A stretch of DNA of 41,132 bases, from assembly GCA_021805545.1 (NCBI GenBank), contig JAJZFB010000032.1, positions 1-41,132 of the forward strand. Reading direction: 5' to 3'. Within the stretch, counting starts at the first letter, position 1. Every line of letters starts with the position of its first letter. Made by a program: the position numbers and the translations under genes. This document shows, one piece after another, positions 1 to 7,252 of this stretch. The DNA is from Pseudomonadota bacterium. Lineage in GTDB: Bacteria; Pseudomonadota; Alphaproteobacteria; Acetobacterales; Acetobacteraceae. The notes under the pieces are model-generated. The model ran no database searches, was not told where the DNA came from, and saw only the letters and a list, made by a program, of their open reading frames with translations.

Positions 1-896
1 CTCTCGCGCCGGGGGATGCCGCCAGCCTGGGCGGCACGAGCCTGGCCGAATATGCGCGCGCGCGCGGTTACAGTGCGGCGTTTTTGCAAGAGCATCTCTA
101 CCCCATGATCGCCGCTGTTTGGTCCTGCCCCGCAGGCGAGGCCGGAGAGCTGCCCGCTGCCGCCTTCATCCGGTTTTGCGAAAATCACGGGCTGCTGAAA
201 CTTGCCGGGCGGCCAGTGTGGCGCACGGTGCGCGGCGGCTCGCGCGAATATGTCTCCCGGTTGCGCGCGGCGTTTACCGGCACGCTACACCAGGGCGAGG
301 CGGTAACCGCGCTGCGCCGCCTGCCCGGCGCGGTGGAAATTTGCACGGCACGGCGCGCGGAAATGTTCGATCAGGCGGTGCTGGCCTGCCATGCGGATGA
401 GGGCTTTGCCATACTCGCCGATCCCTCGCCACTGGAGCGTGACATTATCGGGGCCTTCCGCACCACGCGCAACGAGGCCGTGCTGCACGGCGACTCCGCC
501 GCCATGCCGCGCCGCCGCGCCGCCTGGGCGGCCTGGAATTACATGGGCGGCGCGAATGAGGTGGCCGTAACCTACTGGATGAACCATTTGCAGCACCTGC
601 AAGCAGCGCGAAACTGGTTCGTGACGCTAAACCCGCAATGCACGCTGCGTGACGTGGCGCTGCGCCAGAATTTCAGCCACCCCGTGTTTGATATGGCCGC
701 CCTGCGCGCTCAATCCCGGCTATGGGAGGTGCAAGGGGTCAACCGCATTTGGTTCTGCGGCGCCTGGTGGGGCGCCGGGTTTCACGAGGATGGGTTGCAA
801 GCGGGCCTTGCCGTGGCCGAAGCGATTGGCGGGGTACGCCGCCCCTGGCGGGTGGAACATGAATCCGGGCGAATTCCGGCGCGGGCGCTTGCATGA
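1..896 (+). CDS. FAD-dependent oxidoreductase, COG2907 type (5' end outside window)
   Basis: The reading frame is open from base 3 with no start codon, so the gene begins upstream; only about 297 C-terminal residues are visible. The C-terminal motif FCGAWWGAGFHEDGLQAG is the flavin/substrate closing motif of the NAD/FAD-dependent amine-oxidase-like family COG2907, and GRPVWRTVRGGSREYV is another family hallmark. The N-terminal FAD-binding Rossmann segment is missing from the window. Relatives sit beside DUF1365 and Cfa-like genes in alphaproteobacteria and act on membrane fatty acids; in Rhodobacter such a flavoprotein desaturates a methylated fatty acid on the way to furan fatty acids (from memory). 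The stop overlaps the next ATG by 4 bases, which indicates an operon. The TTG at 84 is only an internal codon. The family call is firm; the exact reaction is inferred. Confidence 0.88.
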   Translation, partial: LAPGDAASLGGTSLAEYARARGYSAAFLQEHLYPMIAAVWSCPAGEAGELPAAAFIRFCENHGLLKLAGRPVWRTVRGGSREYVSRLRAAFTGTLHQGEAVTALRRLPGAVEICTARRAEMFDQAVLACHADEGFAILADPSPLERDIIGAFRTTRNEAVLHGDSAAMPRRRAAWAAWNYMGGANEVAVTYWMNHLQHLQAARNWFVTLNPQCTLRDVALRQNFSHPVFDMAALRAQSRLWEVQGVNRIWFCGAWWGAGFHEDGLQAGLAVAEAIGGVRRPWRVEHESGRIPARALA

Positions 897-1675
897 ACGC
901 GCTATACACCACGCTGGTAACGCATACGCGCACACGCCCCCGCCGCCACGCCTTGGCTTACCGGCTGCCCTATCTGCTGCTCGATCTCGACGCCATGCCT
1001 GGCGCGGCGTTGTTCTCCCGCAACCGCTTCAACCTGTTCAGCCTGTATGAGCGCGACCATGGCGGCGGCACCTTGCCCTTGCGCGCCTGGGTGCGGGCGC
1101 GGCTGGACGAGGCTGGCCTGCATGAAGCAGGCGCGCGCATCACGCTGCTGACCCTGCCGCGCTTTCTGGGCCTGGGCTTCAACCCGCTCAGCCTGTTCTT
1201 CTGCCACAACGCAGAAGGCGCGCTATGCGCGGTGCTTTATGAAGTGAACAACACATTTGGCCAGCGCCATGGTTACTTGTGCCCCGTGGCGCCCGGCGCG
1301 GCCGCGCCGCTGCGCCACACAGCCGAGAAATGCTTCTACGTCTCACCCTTTATGGATATGGGCTTGCGCTACCGCTTTACCCTTACCCCGCCGGGCGAAG
1401 CCGTGGGGCTGCACATTGCCGTGGAAGACGAGGCAGGCACATTGCTGCGCGCCACACTGGCGGGCGCGCGCCAGCCGCTTACCGATGCCGCATTACTGCG
1501 CGCGGCACTTGCCTACCCGTTGCTGAGCGTGAAGGTGCTGGCAGCCATTTATTGGGAAGCGCTGCGGATATGGCTGAAGGGGATCCGCCTTCGTCCGCGC
1601 CCGCCCGCGCCCGCGGCGCCGGTTACGCCGGGCCACGATCTGACAAGGCACGATCTGACAAGGAGAGCCGTATGA
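893..1675 (+). CDS. DUF1365 domain-containing protein
   Basis: This 260-residue protein matches DUF1365 (COG3496) along its whole length. It starts with the typical short N-terminus (MNALYTTLVTHTRTRPRRHA) and contains FNPLSLFFCHNAEG and the YEVNNTFGQRHGY and KCFYVSPFM motifs. The biochemical role is not established. The family is almost always encoded between a COG2907 flavoprotein and a Cfa-like methyltransferase, as here, so a role in fatty-acid tail modification is inferred from context. The start overlaps the upstream gene by 4 bases and the stop overlaps the next ATG (ATGA). The C-terminus carries a repeated pentapeptide, HDLTR HDLTR, produced by a 15-base tandem duplication that also provides the ribosome-binding site of the next gene. 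Confidence 0.88.
   Translation: MNALYTTLVTHTRTRPRRHALAYRLPYLLLDLDAMPGAALFSRNRFNLFSLYERDHGGGTLPLRAWVRARLDEAGLHEAGARITLLTLPRFLGLGFNPLSLFFCHNAEGALCAVLYEVNNTFGQRHGYLCPVAPGAAAPLRHTAEKCFYVSPFMDMGLRYRFTLTPPGEAVGLHIAVEDEAGTLLRATLAGARQPLTDAALLRAALAYPLLSVKVLAAIYWEALRIWLKGIRLRPRPPAPAAPVTPGHDLTRHDLTRRAV
1634..1663 (+). repeat. 15-bp perfect tandem duplication
   Basis: CACGATCTGACAAGG occurs twice head to tail at 1634-1648 and 1649-1663. It lies in frame at the 3' end of the DUF1365 gene, adding five codons. The second copy leads directly into AAGGAG, the likely Shine-Dalgarno sequence for the methyltransferase start at 1672. Confidence 0.95.
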
Positions 1676-2871
1676 GCGACATCGTCCACAGCCTGGCGCT
1701 GGCCACGCCTGGCGGCTCGCGCCCATTGGCCACCGCCGTGCTGCGGCGGGCCTTGCGGCAGCTACGATATGGAAGGCTTGTATTTGCGCTACCGGGCGGT
1801 GAACGGCTGGAGCAGCGCGGGCCGCACCCGGGGCCTGATGCCGTAATGGAAATACATGATTCCCGCCTTGCCCTGGCGTTGCTTCTGCGCGGCAGTGATG
1901 GGCTGGATGAGAGCTATATTGCCGGCGCGTGGAGCAGCCCAGACCTGCCAGCCCTGCTGACCCTGCTGGCCGTGAATTTCGCCGCCACGCCAGCGCCAGG
2001 CCTGCTGGCCGCGCCACTGCGCCTGCTCGCGCGGCTGCACCATGCCGCCAATGCCAACACACGGGCAGGGGCGCGCCGCAACATTATGGCGCATTACGAT
2101 TTGGGGAATGAATTCTATGCCGCGTGGCTGGATTCCTCGATGCTTTATTCCTCGGCGCTATATACGGCACCCGATGATACGCTGGAAGCCGCGCAAGCGC
2201 ATAAGCTGGCACGTATTACACGCTGGCTGGATGTGCCTGAGGGCGGCAGCGTGCTTGAAATAGGCTGCGGCTGGGGCGCGCTGGCGGCGCGGCTGGGCGG
2301 CATGGGCGCGCATGTTACGGGGCTTACGCTCTCACCCGCGCAGCTTGCCCATGCGCAAACCGTGGCGGGAGACAACGTAACCCTTGCCCTGCGCGATTAC
2401 CGCGACGAAAGCGGAACATATGACCGCATTGTTTCGGTGGAGATGCTGGAGGCCGTGGGCGAAGCCTATTGGCCAGGCTATTTTGAAACGCTGCGCGCGC
2501 GCCTTAAGCCTGGTGGCCGCGCCGTGTTGCAGGTTATTACCATTGCCGCTGAGCAATATGACGGCTACCGCCGTGCGCCAGACTTCATCCAGCGCCATAT
2601 TTTCCCTGGCGGCATGCTGCCAACCAAGGCCGTTATCACCTCTCTGGCGCGCCGCGCCGGGCTTGAGCCAGGGCGCGTATTCCATTTCGGCTCCAGCTAT
2701 GCCCGGACCTTGGCTGATTGGCGCATGCGCTTCGTGGCCGCCTGGCCACGCCTTACGGCGCTGGGGTTCGATGCGCGCTTCCGGCGCCTATGGGATTATT
2801 ACCTCGCCTATTGCGAAGCCGGGTTCGCCGCCGGCTACATTGATGTTGGGCTTTACGAGCTAAGGGGCTAA
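1672..2871 (+). CDS. Cfa-like SAM-dependent fatty-acid methyltransferase
   Basis: This 399-residue protein belongs to the cyclopropane-fatty-acyl-phospholipid synthase family (COG2230). Visible signatures are the family motif AHYDLGNEFYAAWLD near residue 141, the SAM-binding glycine-rich motif VLEIGCGWGA near residue 194, and SVEMLEAVGEAYW near residue 254. The last motif has Ala where classical E. coli Cfa has the His of its bicarbonate site (EHVG). That pattern is common in the subgroup encoded beside COG2907/DUF1365, so the product may be a methylated rather than a cyclopropanated acyl chain; this is inference. The frame is open upstream to about 1279, but ATG 1672 is preceded by AAGGAG and overlaps the preceding stop by 4 bases, so it is chosen as the start. 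The enzyme should act on membrane phospholipids from the cytoplasmic face. Confidence 0.9.
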   Translation: MSDIVHSLALATPGGSRPLATAVLRRALRQLRYGRLVFALPGGERLEQRGPHPGPDAVMEIHDSRLALALLLRGSDGLDESYIAGAWSSPDLPALLTLLAVNFAATPAPGLLAAPLRLLARLHHAANANTRAGARRNIMAHYDLGNEFYAAWLDSSMLYSSALYTAPDDTLEAAQAHKLARITRWLDVPEGGSVLEIGCGWGALAARLGGMGAHVTGLTLSPAQLAHAQTVAGDNVTLALRDYRDESGTYDRIVSVEMLEAVGEAYWPGYFETLRARLKPGGRAVLQVITIAAEQYDGYRRAPDFIQRHIFPGGMLPTKAVITSLARRAGLEPGRVFHFGSSYARTLADWRMRFVAAWPRLTALGFDARFRRLWDYYLAYCEAGFAAGYIDVGLYELRG

Positions 2872-2875
2872 ACAC

Positions 2876-3274
2876 ATGAAGTGGATTGTTACCGCCTATG
2901 GTTTTACCGCCCTGGTGTTCCTGGGGCTCGATTCGATATGGCTGAGCATGATGAGCAGCCGGCTTTACAAACCGGCGCTGCAGGGGCTGCTGGCCGATAA
3001 TTTCCGCCTTGTTCCAGCCTTGTTGTTTTATCTGCTTTATATTGGCGGAATCGTGGCCTTTGCCATTCTCCCGGCTTCAACCCCCGCGCAGGCATTGCTG
3101 CGCGGCGCGGGGTTTGGGCTGGTGGCTTATGCAACCTACGACCTTACCAACCAGGCAACCTTGCGCGCATGGCCGGTACTGGTTACTGGCGCGGACCTCT
3201 GCTGGGGCATGCTGGCGACTGGCATCGCGGCTGGCCTGGCCTTCGCGCTCTGCCGCCTGGTACTGCGCGGATGA
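2876..3274 (+). CDS. DUF2177 family membrane protein
   Basis: This 132-residue, very hydrophobic protein has about four predicted transmembrane segments. It shows the DUF2177 landmarks: an N-terminal helix with LGLDSIWL, GFGLVAYATYDLTNQATLR in the third segment and W near the last helix. Function is unknown. It lies 4 bases after the Cfa-like gene and its stop overlaps the ATG of the SDR, so it is the fourth member of the lipid operon. Family members recur in this same neighbourhood in other alphaproteobacteria, which suggests a membrane partner of the fatty-acid-modifying enzymes. Confidence 0.85.
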   Translation: MKWIVTAYGFTALVFLGLDSIWLSMMSSRLYKPALQGLLADNFRLVPALLFYLLYIGGIVAFAILPASTPAQALLRGAGFGLVAYATYDLTNQATLRAWPVLVTGADLCWGMLATGIAAGLAFALCRLVLRG

Positions 3275-3996
3275 GCGGCATTGGTGCCCGCGCGGCGGTT
3301 TTTGGCGCCGCCGGTGCTATTGGCGGCGCGCTGGTGCAGGCGCTGCGGGCGCACGGCGCCGATTGTGTTTATGCGCTTTCACGCCACGCCATACCGGCAA
3401 ATGCCACCGGCGTGGTTCCTGTTTTCGCCGATATTCTCGATGAGGCTTCACTTGCCGCTGCGGCGGCGCAAATCGGCGCGCACGGGGCGCTCGATACGGT
3501 GATGGTCGCCACGGGCCAGCTACATGCGCCGGGTATAATGCCTGAAAAAGCGCTGCGCGAAATTACACCTGAGGCCATGGCCACGATATTTGCGGTGAAT
3601 TGTACCGGCCCCGCGCTGGCGATGAAGCATTTTCTGCCGCTTTTGCCGCGCGGGCGCCCTGGGCGGCTGGCCGTGCTCTCAGCCCGCGTGGGCAGTATTT
3701 CCGATAACCGCAAAGGCGGCTGGTACGCCTACAGGGCCGCCAAGGCGGGTTTGAACATGGTGGTGCGCAGCGCGGCCATCGAGACGGCGCGGCGCACGCC
3801 CGAAGCCATGGTGGTGGCGCTGCACCCGGGCACCGTGGATAGCGCGCTCTCATTTCCATTCCGCGGTTTCATCGCGCCGGACCAAATGCTTGCGCCGCAA
3901 GTTGCGGCAGAGCGGCTTGTTGGTGTTATAAAATGTTTGCGCCCGGAGCAGAATGGCCAGCTCATCGCCTATGACGGGCGCGTTATTCCACCGTAA
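3271..3996 (+). CDS. Short-chain dehydrogenase/reductase (SDR)
   Basis: This 241-residue SDR has a Rossmann fold. The cofactor loop GAAGAIG sits at residues 12-18, the catalytic Ser is in VLSARVGS, and the YxxxK pair is in YRAAK, followed by the usual N-M segment and a LHPGTVDS motif. The start ATG at 3271 overlaps the DUF2177 stop (ATGA); an in-frame upstream extension would run through that gene and was rejected. The substrate is unknown. Similar SDRs accompany COG2907/Cfa clusters. The 3' end overlaps the convergent membrane-protein gene by 14 bases. Confidence 0.87.
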   Translation: MSGIGARAAVFGAAGAIGGALVQALRAHGADCVYALSRHAIPANATGVVPVFADILDEASLAAAAAQIGAHGALDTVMVATGQLHAPGIMPEKALREITPEAMATIFAVNCTGPALAMKHFLPLLPRGRPGRLAVLSARVGSISDNRKGGWYAYRAAKAGLNMVVRSAAIETARRTPEAMVVALHPGTVDSALSFPFRGFIAPDQMLAPQVAAERLVGVIKCLRPEQNGQLIAYDGRVIPP

Positions 3997-4588
3997 CCAC
4001 GGATTGCGCCGTGGCTTTTCCAGCATAAAGCAGGCCGATAAACGCCGTGAGCGTGCCCACGCTGGCGGCGTTTACCGGAAGCAGCGCCGCATATTGCGCC
4101 GGCGTGAATGACAGAAGCGGCGCGCCCAAGCCAGGCCCGTAAATTTGCCAGAGATAGAACATGAACGGCAGCGCCAATACCGCAAGGCTGAGGCGCCGCT
4201 CCGCCGTGGTGAAGGATAGCGCGGCGAGGCTGATGCAAGGCAAGAGGAACAACGCCACACCCGAGGCCATGCCAAGCAGTTTGACACACCAGATGGTGTT
4301 GAGCGTGCCCAGTACCGGCAAGGCGATGCGCGCGGCGCGTGAATGCCGGCGGGCCAGGAGCGGGATGGCAAGAAACAAAGGGCTGGCCAGCATTGTGAGC
4401 AAGCAAGGCACGGCGGCAGCGCCGATGCTGAGGTAGAGATAGAACGGATAAAACGGGCCATTGGCGCCGATGATGCAGGCTGTGAGGCAGGTGGCCGCGG
4501 TTAAGGGGTGAGGATGGGCCGTATATGCCGCTATGCCGCGCGCCCGGCCCGGCTTGTTCTGGCCATGATGGCGCGGCATATCAGACAT
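3983..4588 (-). CDS. Hypothetical multi-pass membrane protein
   Basis: This 201-residue protein has a short basic N-terminus (MSDMPRHHGQNKPGRAR) followed by about six hydrophobic stretches long enough to span the membrane. I do not recognise a family and see no catalytic motif. Its ATG overlaps the end of the DUF6134-like gene by 8 bases, so the two are co-transcribed. Its 3' end overlaps the convergent SDR gene by 14 bases. The pairing with an exported protein and the position against the lipid operon suggest an envelope role, but nothing in the sequence proves it. Confidence 0.7.
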   Translation of the reverse strand: MSDMPRHHGQNKPGRARGIAAYTAHPHPLTAATCLTACIIGANGPFYPFYLYLSIGAAAVPCLLTMLASPLFLAIPLLARRHSRAARIALPVLGTLNTIWCVKLLGMASGVALFLLPCISLAALSFTTAERRLSLAVLALPFMFYLWQIYGPGLGAPLLSFTPAQYAALLPVNAASVGTLTAFIGLLYAGKATAQSVVTVE

Positions 4589-5234
4589 CGCGGCGCAGAT
4601 AACGGATTAATGAACCATCCTTGCCCGCGAAACTCAGCGACAGCCAATGCTGATTCGCATCATACCACAGATCAAGCTCTACATCGCCAGAAACCTTGTA
4701 ATGCTGGCCAATCGCGCTGCCGCCACCGGCGGTGGCCACGGTTTCCTCGCCCAGGGGGGTGACATGCGGGTGCAAGAGCTTGCCATTCTGCGGGTTGATC
4801 CATGGGCCGCTCAGCTCGGCGATGTTCCAATGCGTGGCGGGCAGGGCATGGGGTGGCGCGATATAACGCGCCGTGCCGCTACCCTTGACGGCGAATCCCG
4901 CGGCGGTCTGATCCGCGTGCATTTGCGCGGCTTTGCCATCATCGTTTGTTGTCGTGTCAATATAAAATATCCGCGCGCCGCGCCATTGTTCAATACCGTC
5001 CATCCGGTAGTGGAAAAGCCGGATTGGCCCGAAAGACACCGCGATACGGACAGCGATTTTAATCGCCAGGCTGTTGCCGGTCTGCGTAAAATTCAGCGTG
5101 TGGGTGCCGATCTGGCTGCCCTTGCGCCATATCTCGAAGGCGAGCTGGCGCGAGGGCGGCACTGGCAATGCCTTTGCCGGCCCCGGCCCGGCTAAAAATC
5201 CCGCTGCCCCAAGCAGCCACGCGCGCCGCCGCAT
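4581..5234 (-). CDS. Exported DUF6134-like protein
   Basis: This is a protein of about 217 residues. The N-terminus MRRRAWLLGAAGFLAG followed by AKALPVPPS is a clear Sec-type signal peptide with a probable AxA cleavage site. The mature part is beta-rich (FEIWRKGSQIGTHTLNF, YRMDGIEQWRGARI, LDLWYDANQHWLSLSF) and resembles DUF6134 proteins, a periplasmic family of unknown function. ATG 5234 is preceded by AGGAG with 7-base spacing; the adjacent ATG at 5237 is possible, and the frame is open further upstream to 5435 without a ribosome-binding site. It is the first gene of a two-gene operon with the membrane protein at 3983-4588. The family assignment is from memory and moderate. Confidence 0.72.
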   Translation of the reverse strand: MRRRAWLLGAAGFLAGPGPAKALPVPPSRQLAFEIWRKGSQIGTHTLNFTQTGNSLAIKIAVRIAVSFGPIRLFHYRMDGIEQWRGARIFYIDTTTNDDGKAAQMHADQTAAGFAVKGSGTARYIAPPHALPATHWNIAELSGPWINPQNGKLLHPHVTPLGEETVATAGGGSAIGQHYKVSGDVELDLWYDANQHWLSLSFAGKDGSLIRYLRRDV

Positions 5235-5403
5235 CATGCGTCTCCTGTTGGTAACGCATGTTATACGCGCCGGCACGGCGGGCAGATCACCAGCCGTATG
5301 GCTGTTTCCTGGCATCCAGGCTGACTTTGCACCGCGCCTGGGCAATATAGCCGCACGGCGCAGCGCTGTTGCGAGCCTGGCCCTACCCTGATACGGCCCT
5401 TTA

Positions 5404-5465
5404 GAGCCGGATTCAGACTTTCGAATCGCACGCACAGCGAGCTCATCTCAGGTCATCGCGCGCTA
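5404..5465 (+). repeat. Dispersed intergenic repeat, copy A
   Basis: The stretch from GAGCCGGATTCAGA through TTTCGAATCGC, AGCGAGC and CATCTCA to ATCGCGCGCTA aligns, with scattered substitutions, to the reverse complement of 10981-11040. Both copies lie in spacers. A third, partial copy of the GAGCCGGATTCAGATTTC core starts the long hairpin at 11054. It lies 29 bases before the MFS gene. Confidence 0.8.
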
Positions 5466-5494
5466 ACGGCAAGACAGAAACAGGGGGAGAATGC

Positions 5495-6763
5495 ATGGCG
5501 GCGACACGTTTCCGGTTCTTTGTTATTTTTCTGCTCTTCACCATCACGGTTGTTAACTATATCGACCGCGCGGCCATCTCCTTCTCCATCCCGCTTATGG
5601 AAAAAACGCTCGGCCTGTCCAAAGCCGATGAAGGCGCGATCCTCGGCGCATTCGGCATTGGCTATGCGTTTACCACCCTGCTTGGCGGCGCGGCTGTGGA
5701 CCGCTGGGGCGCGCGCGGCGTGCTGGGCGTGGCGGCGCTGTTGTGGAGCTGCGCCATTGGCCTTACGGGGGTGGCAACAGGGTTTGCAGCACTTTATGCC
5801 GCGCGGGTGCTGCTGGGCGTGGCCGAAGGGCCGGGCTTTCCCGTGATGATAGGGGCGGTAACACGCTGGCTGCCCCCGGCGCGCCACGCCACCGCCATGG
5901 GGTATGCCTTAATTTCCGTACCGCTGGCGCTGGCCATTGGCGGGCCGGTCGTCACACATCTGCTGGCGCTCTTCGGGTGGCGCTGGGCGTTCGGTGTGCT
6001 GTTCATCGCCTCGCTGGTCTGGCTGCCGGTATGGCTGATTTTTTTCCGCAACGACCCCGCGCAGTCACGCCATGTAAATGCCGCCGAGCGCGCGCTGATA
6101 CAGGACGGGCGGAACGGGCCGCCCCCGGCCCATGGCCGCCTGAGCTGGGGCGATGCCCGCGCGCTGCTGACAAACAGAACCCTGGTTGTGAATTACTGGG
6201 CGTTTTTCGTCTTCGGCTATTACCTCTTCTTCTTCATGGGCTGGCTGCCAACCTATCTTTACGAGGTTTACCACCTGAACCTGCACGCTGTTGGGGCGTT
6301 TACCGTGCTGCCCTGGCTCGCGGCGGCGGCGGCGCTGTGGGCCATCAGCCATTGGTCCGACCATCTGCTGCGCAAAACCGGGCGCTTGCGCTATGCGCGC
6401 TCTTACCTCATCGCCGGAACGCAATTTGTGGCGGCGCTGGCCGTTATTCCGGTGGCGTTCGGCATCAGCCTGAATGTGGCGATTATCTGCATCACCGTGG
6501 CGGTTGCGGCCTCGATGGGCGCGAACGCGGCCTATTTCGCGGTTAATGCCGATGTCATGCCCAAGCGCGCGGCAACCGGGGCGGGGATTACCGATTTCAC
6601 CTTCGCCTTGTCGGGGTTCTTCGCCCCGGTCCTCACCGGCTGGGTGCTTAACCTGCGCGGAAACTTCACCGATGCTTTCCTGCTCATGGCGGCGCTGGCC
6701 GCATCCTCCGTTGTGCTGGTGCTGGCCTTCCACAACCCAGACCGGGACCGGCTGCGCGATTAG
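5495..6763 (+). CDS. MFS transporter, anion:cation symporter (ACS)-like
   Basis: This 422-residue protein has about 12 hydrophobic segments. Major-facilitator features include NYIDRAAIS in the first helix, the loop 2-3 signature GGAAVDRWGARG, and GVAEGPGFPVMIGAVTRWLP, which is typical of the ACS family (hexuronate, glucarate and phthalate-type organic anions). It is expected in the inner membrane as a proton-coupled organic-acid importer; the substrate cannot be read from sequence. A purine-rich GGGGGAG lies just upstream of the ATG. It is divergent from the DUF6134 operon across about 260 bases that include a dispersed repeat. Confidence 0.88.
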   Translation: MAATRFRFFVIFLLFTITVVNYIDRAAISFSIPLMEKTLGLSKADEGAILGAFGIGYAFTTLLGGAAVDRWGARGVLGVAALLWSCAIGLTGVATGFAALYAARVLLGVAEGPGFPVMIGAVTRWLPPARHATAMGYALISVPLALAIGGPVVTHLLALFGWRWAFGVLFIASLVWLPVWLIFFRNDPAQSRHVNAAERALIQDGRNGPPPAHGRLSWGDARALLTNRTLVVNYWAFFVFGYYLFFFMGWLPTYLYEVYHLNLHAVGAFTVLPWLAAAAALWAISHWSDHLLRKTGRLRYARSYLIAGTQFVAALAVIPVAFGISLNVAIICITVAVAASMGANAAYFAVNADVMPKRAATGAGITDFTFALSGFFAPVLTGWVLNLRGNFTDAFLLMAALAASSVVLVLAFHNPDRDRLRD

Positions 6764-6777
6764 GGCGCGATAAGCCG

Positions 6778-7152
6778 CTAGGCTTGGCGCTTATGCCCGC
6801 GCAAATGCTCCCGCAGCCAGGTTGCCAGCACCAGCGCGTGGTTATGTTCCGGGTCATGCGCGGCATACAGCAAGGTTACCGGCCCCTGCCGCAGCAACCC
6901 GGCCAGCACGGGCAGCACATCCGGGCGTTCGGCCAGTTCCGCGCGGTAACGCTGCTGGAACACCTCCCACCGCGCCGGGTCGTGGCCGAACCATTGCCGC
7001 AGCGCGGCGCTGGGCGCGGCGTCCTTCAGCCACAGGGTCAGGGCTGCCTCTTCCTTGCGTATGCCGCGCGGCCATAGGCGGTCCACCAATATGCGCGCAC
7101 CGTCGGCTGCTTCCGGCGGGGCGTAGATACGTTTGATGCGCAGATCGGGCAT
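6778..7152 (-). CDS. DUF488 family protein (YeaO-like)
   Basis: This 124-residue protein matches the YeaO-like branch of DUF488. It shows IKRIYAPPEAADGARILVDRLWPRG, LTLWLKDAAPS, and the C-terminal LLYAAHDPEHNHALVLATWL. Function is unknown. ATG 7152 is preceded by GGAGA at good spacing; a longer frame from 7209 lacks such a site. It converges on the MFS gene, with 14 bases between the stops. Confidence 0.88.
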   Translation of the reverse strand: MPDLRIKRIYAPPEAADGARILVDRLWPRGIRKEEAALTLWLKDAAPSAALRQWFGHDPARWEVFQQRYRAELAERPDVLPVLAGLLRQGPVTLLYAAHDPEHNHALVLATWLREHLRGHKRQA

Positions 7153-7252
7153 TTTTGTCTCCTTGGGCGTATAGTGCGCCGTGCCGCCATAGCGGCGTTG
7201 AGAATACATAATTACAGTAATTATGTATCCTTTGCCTGCGGCACGGCCCGCA

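Noticed and set aside
6772-6785. Short hairpin AAGCC/GGCTT at the MFS-DUF488 junction
   Set aside because: Only a 5-bp stem without T-run; too weak to call.
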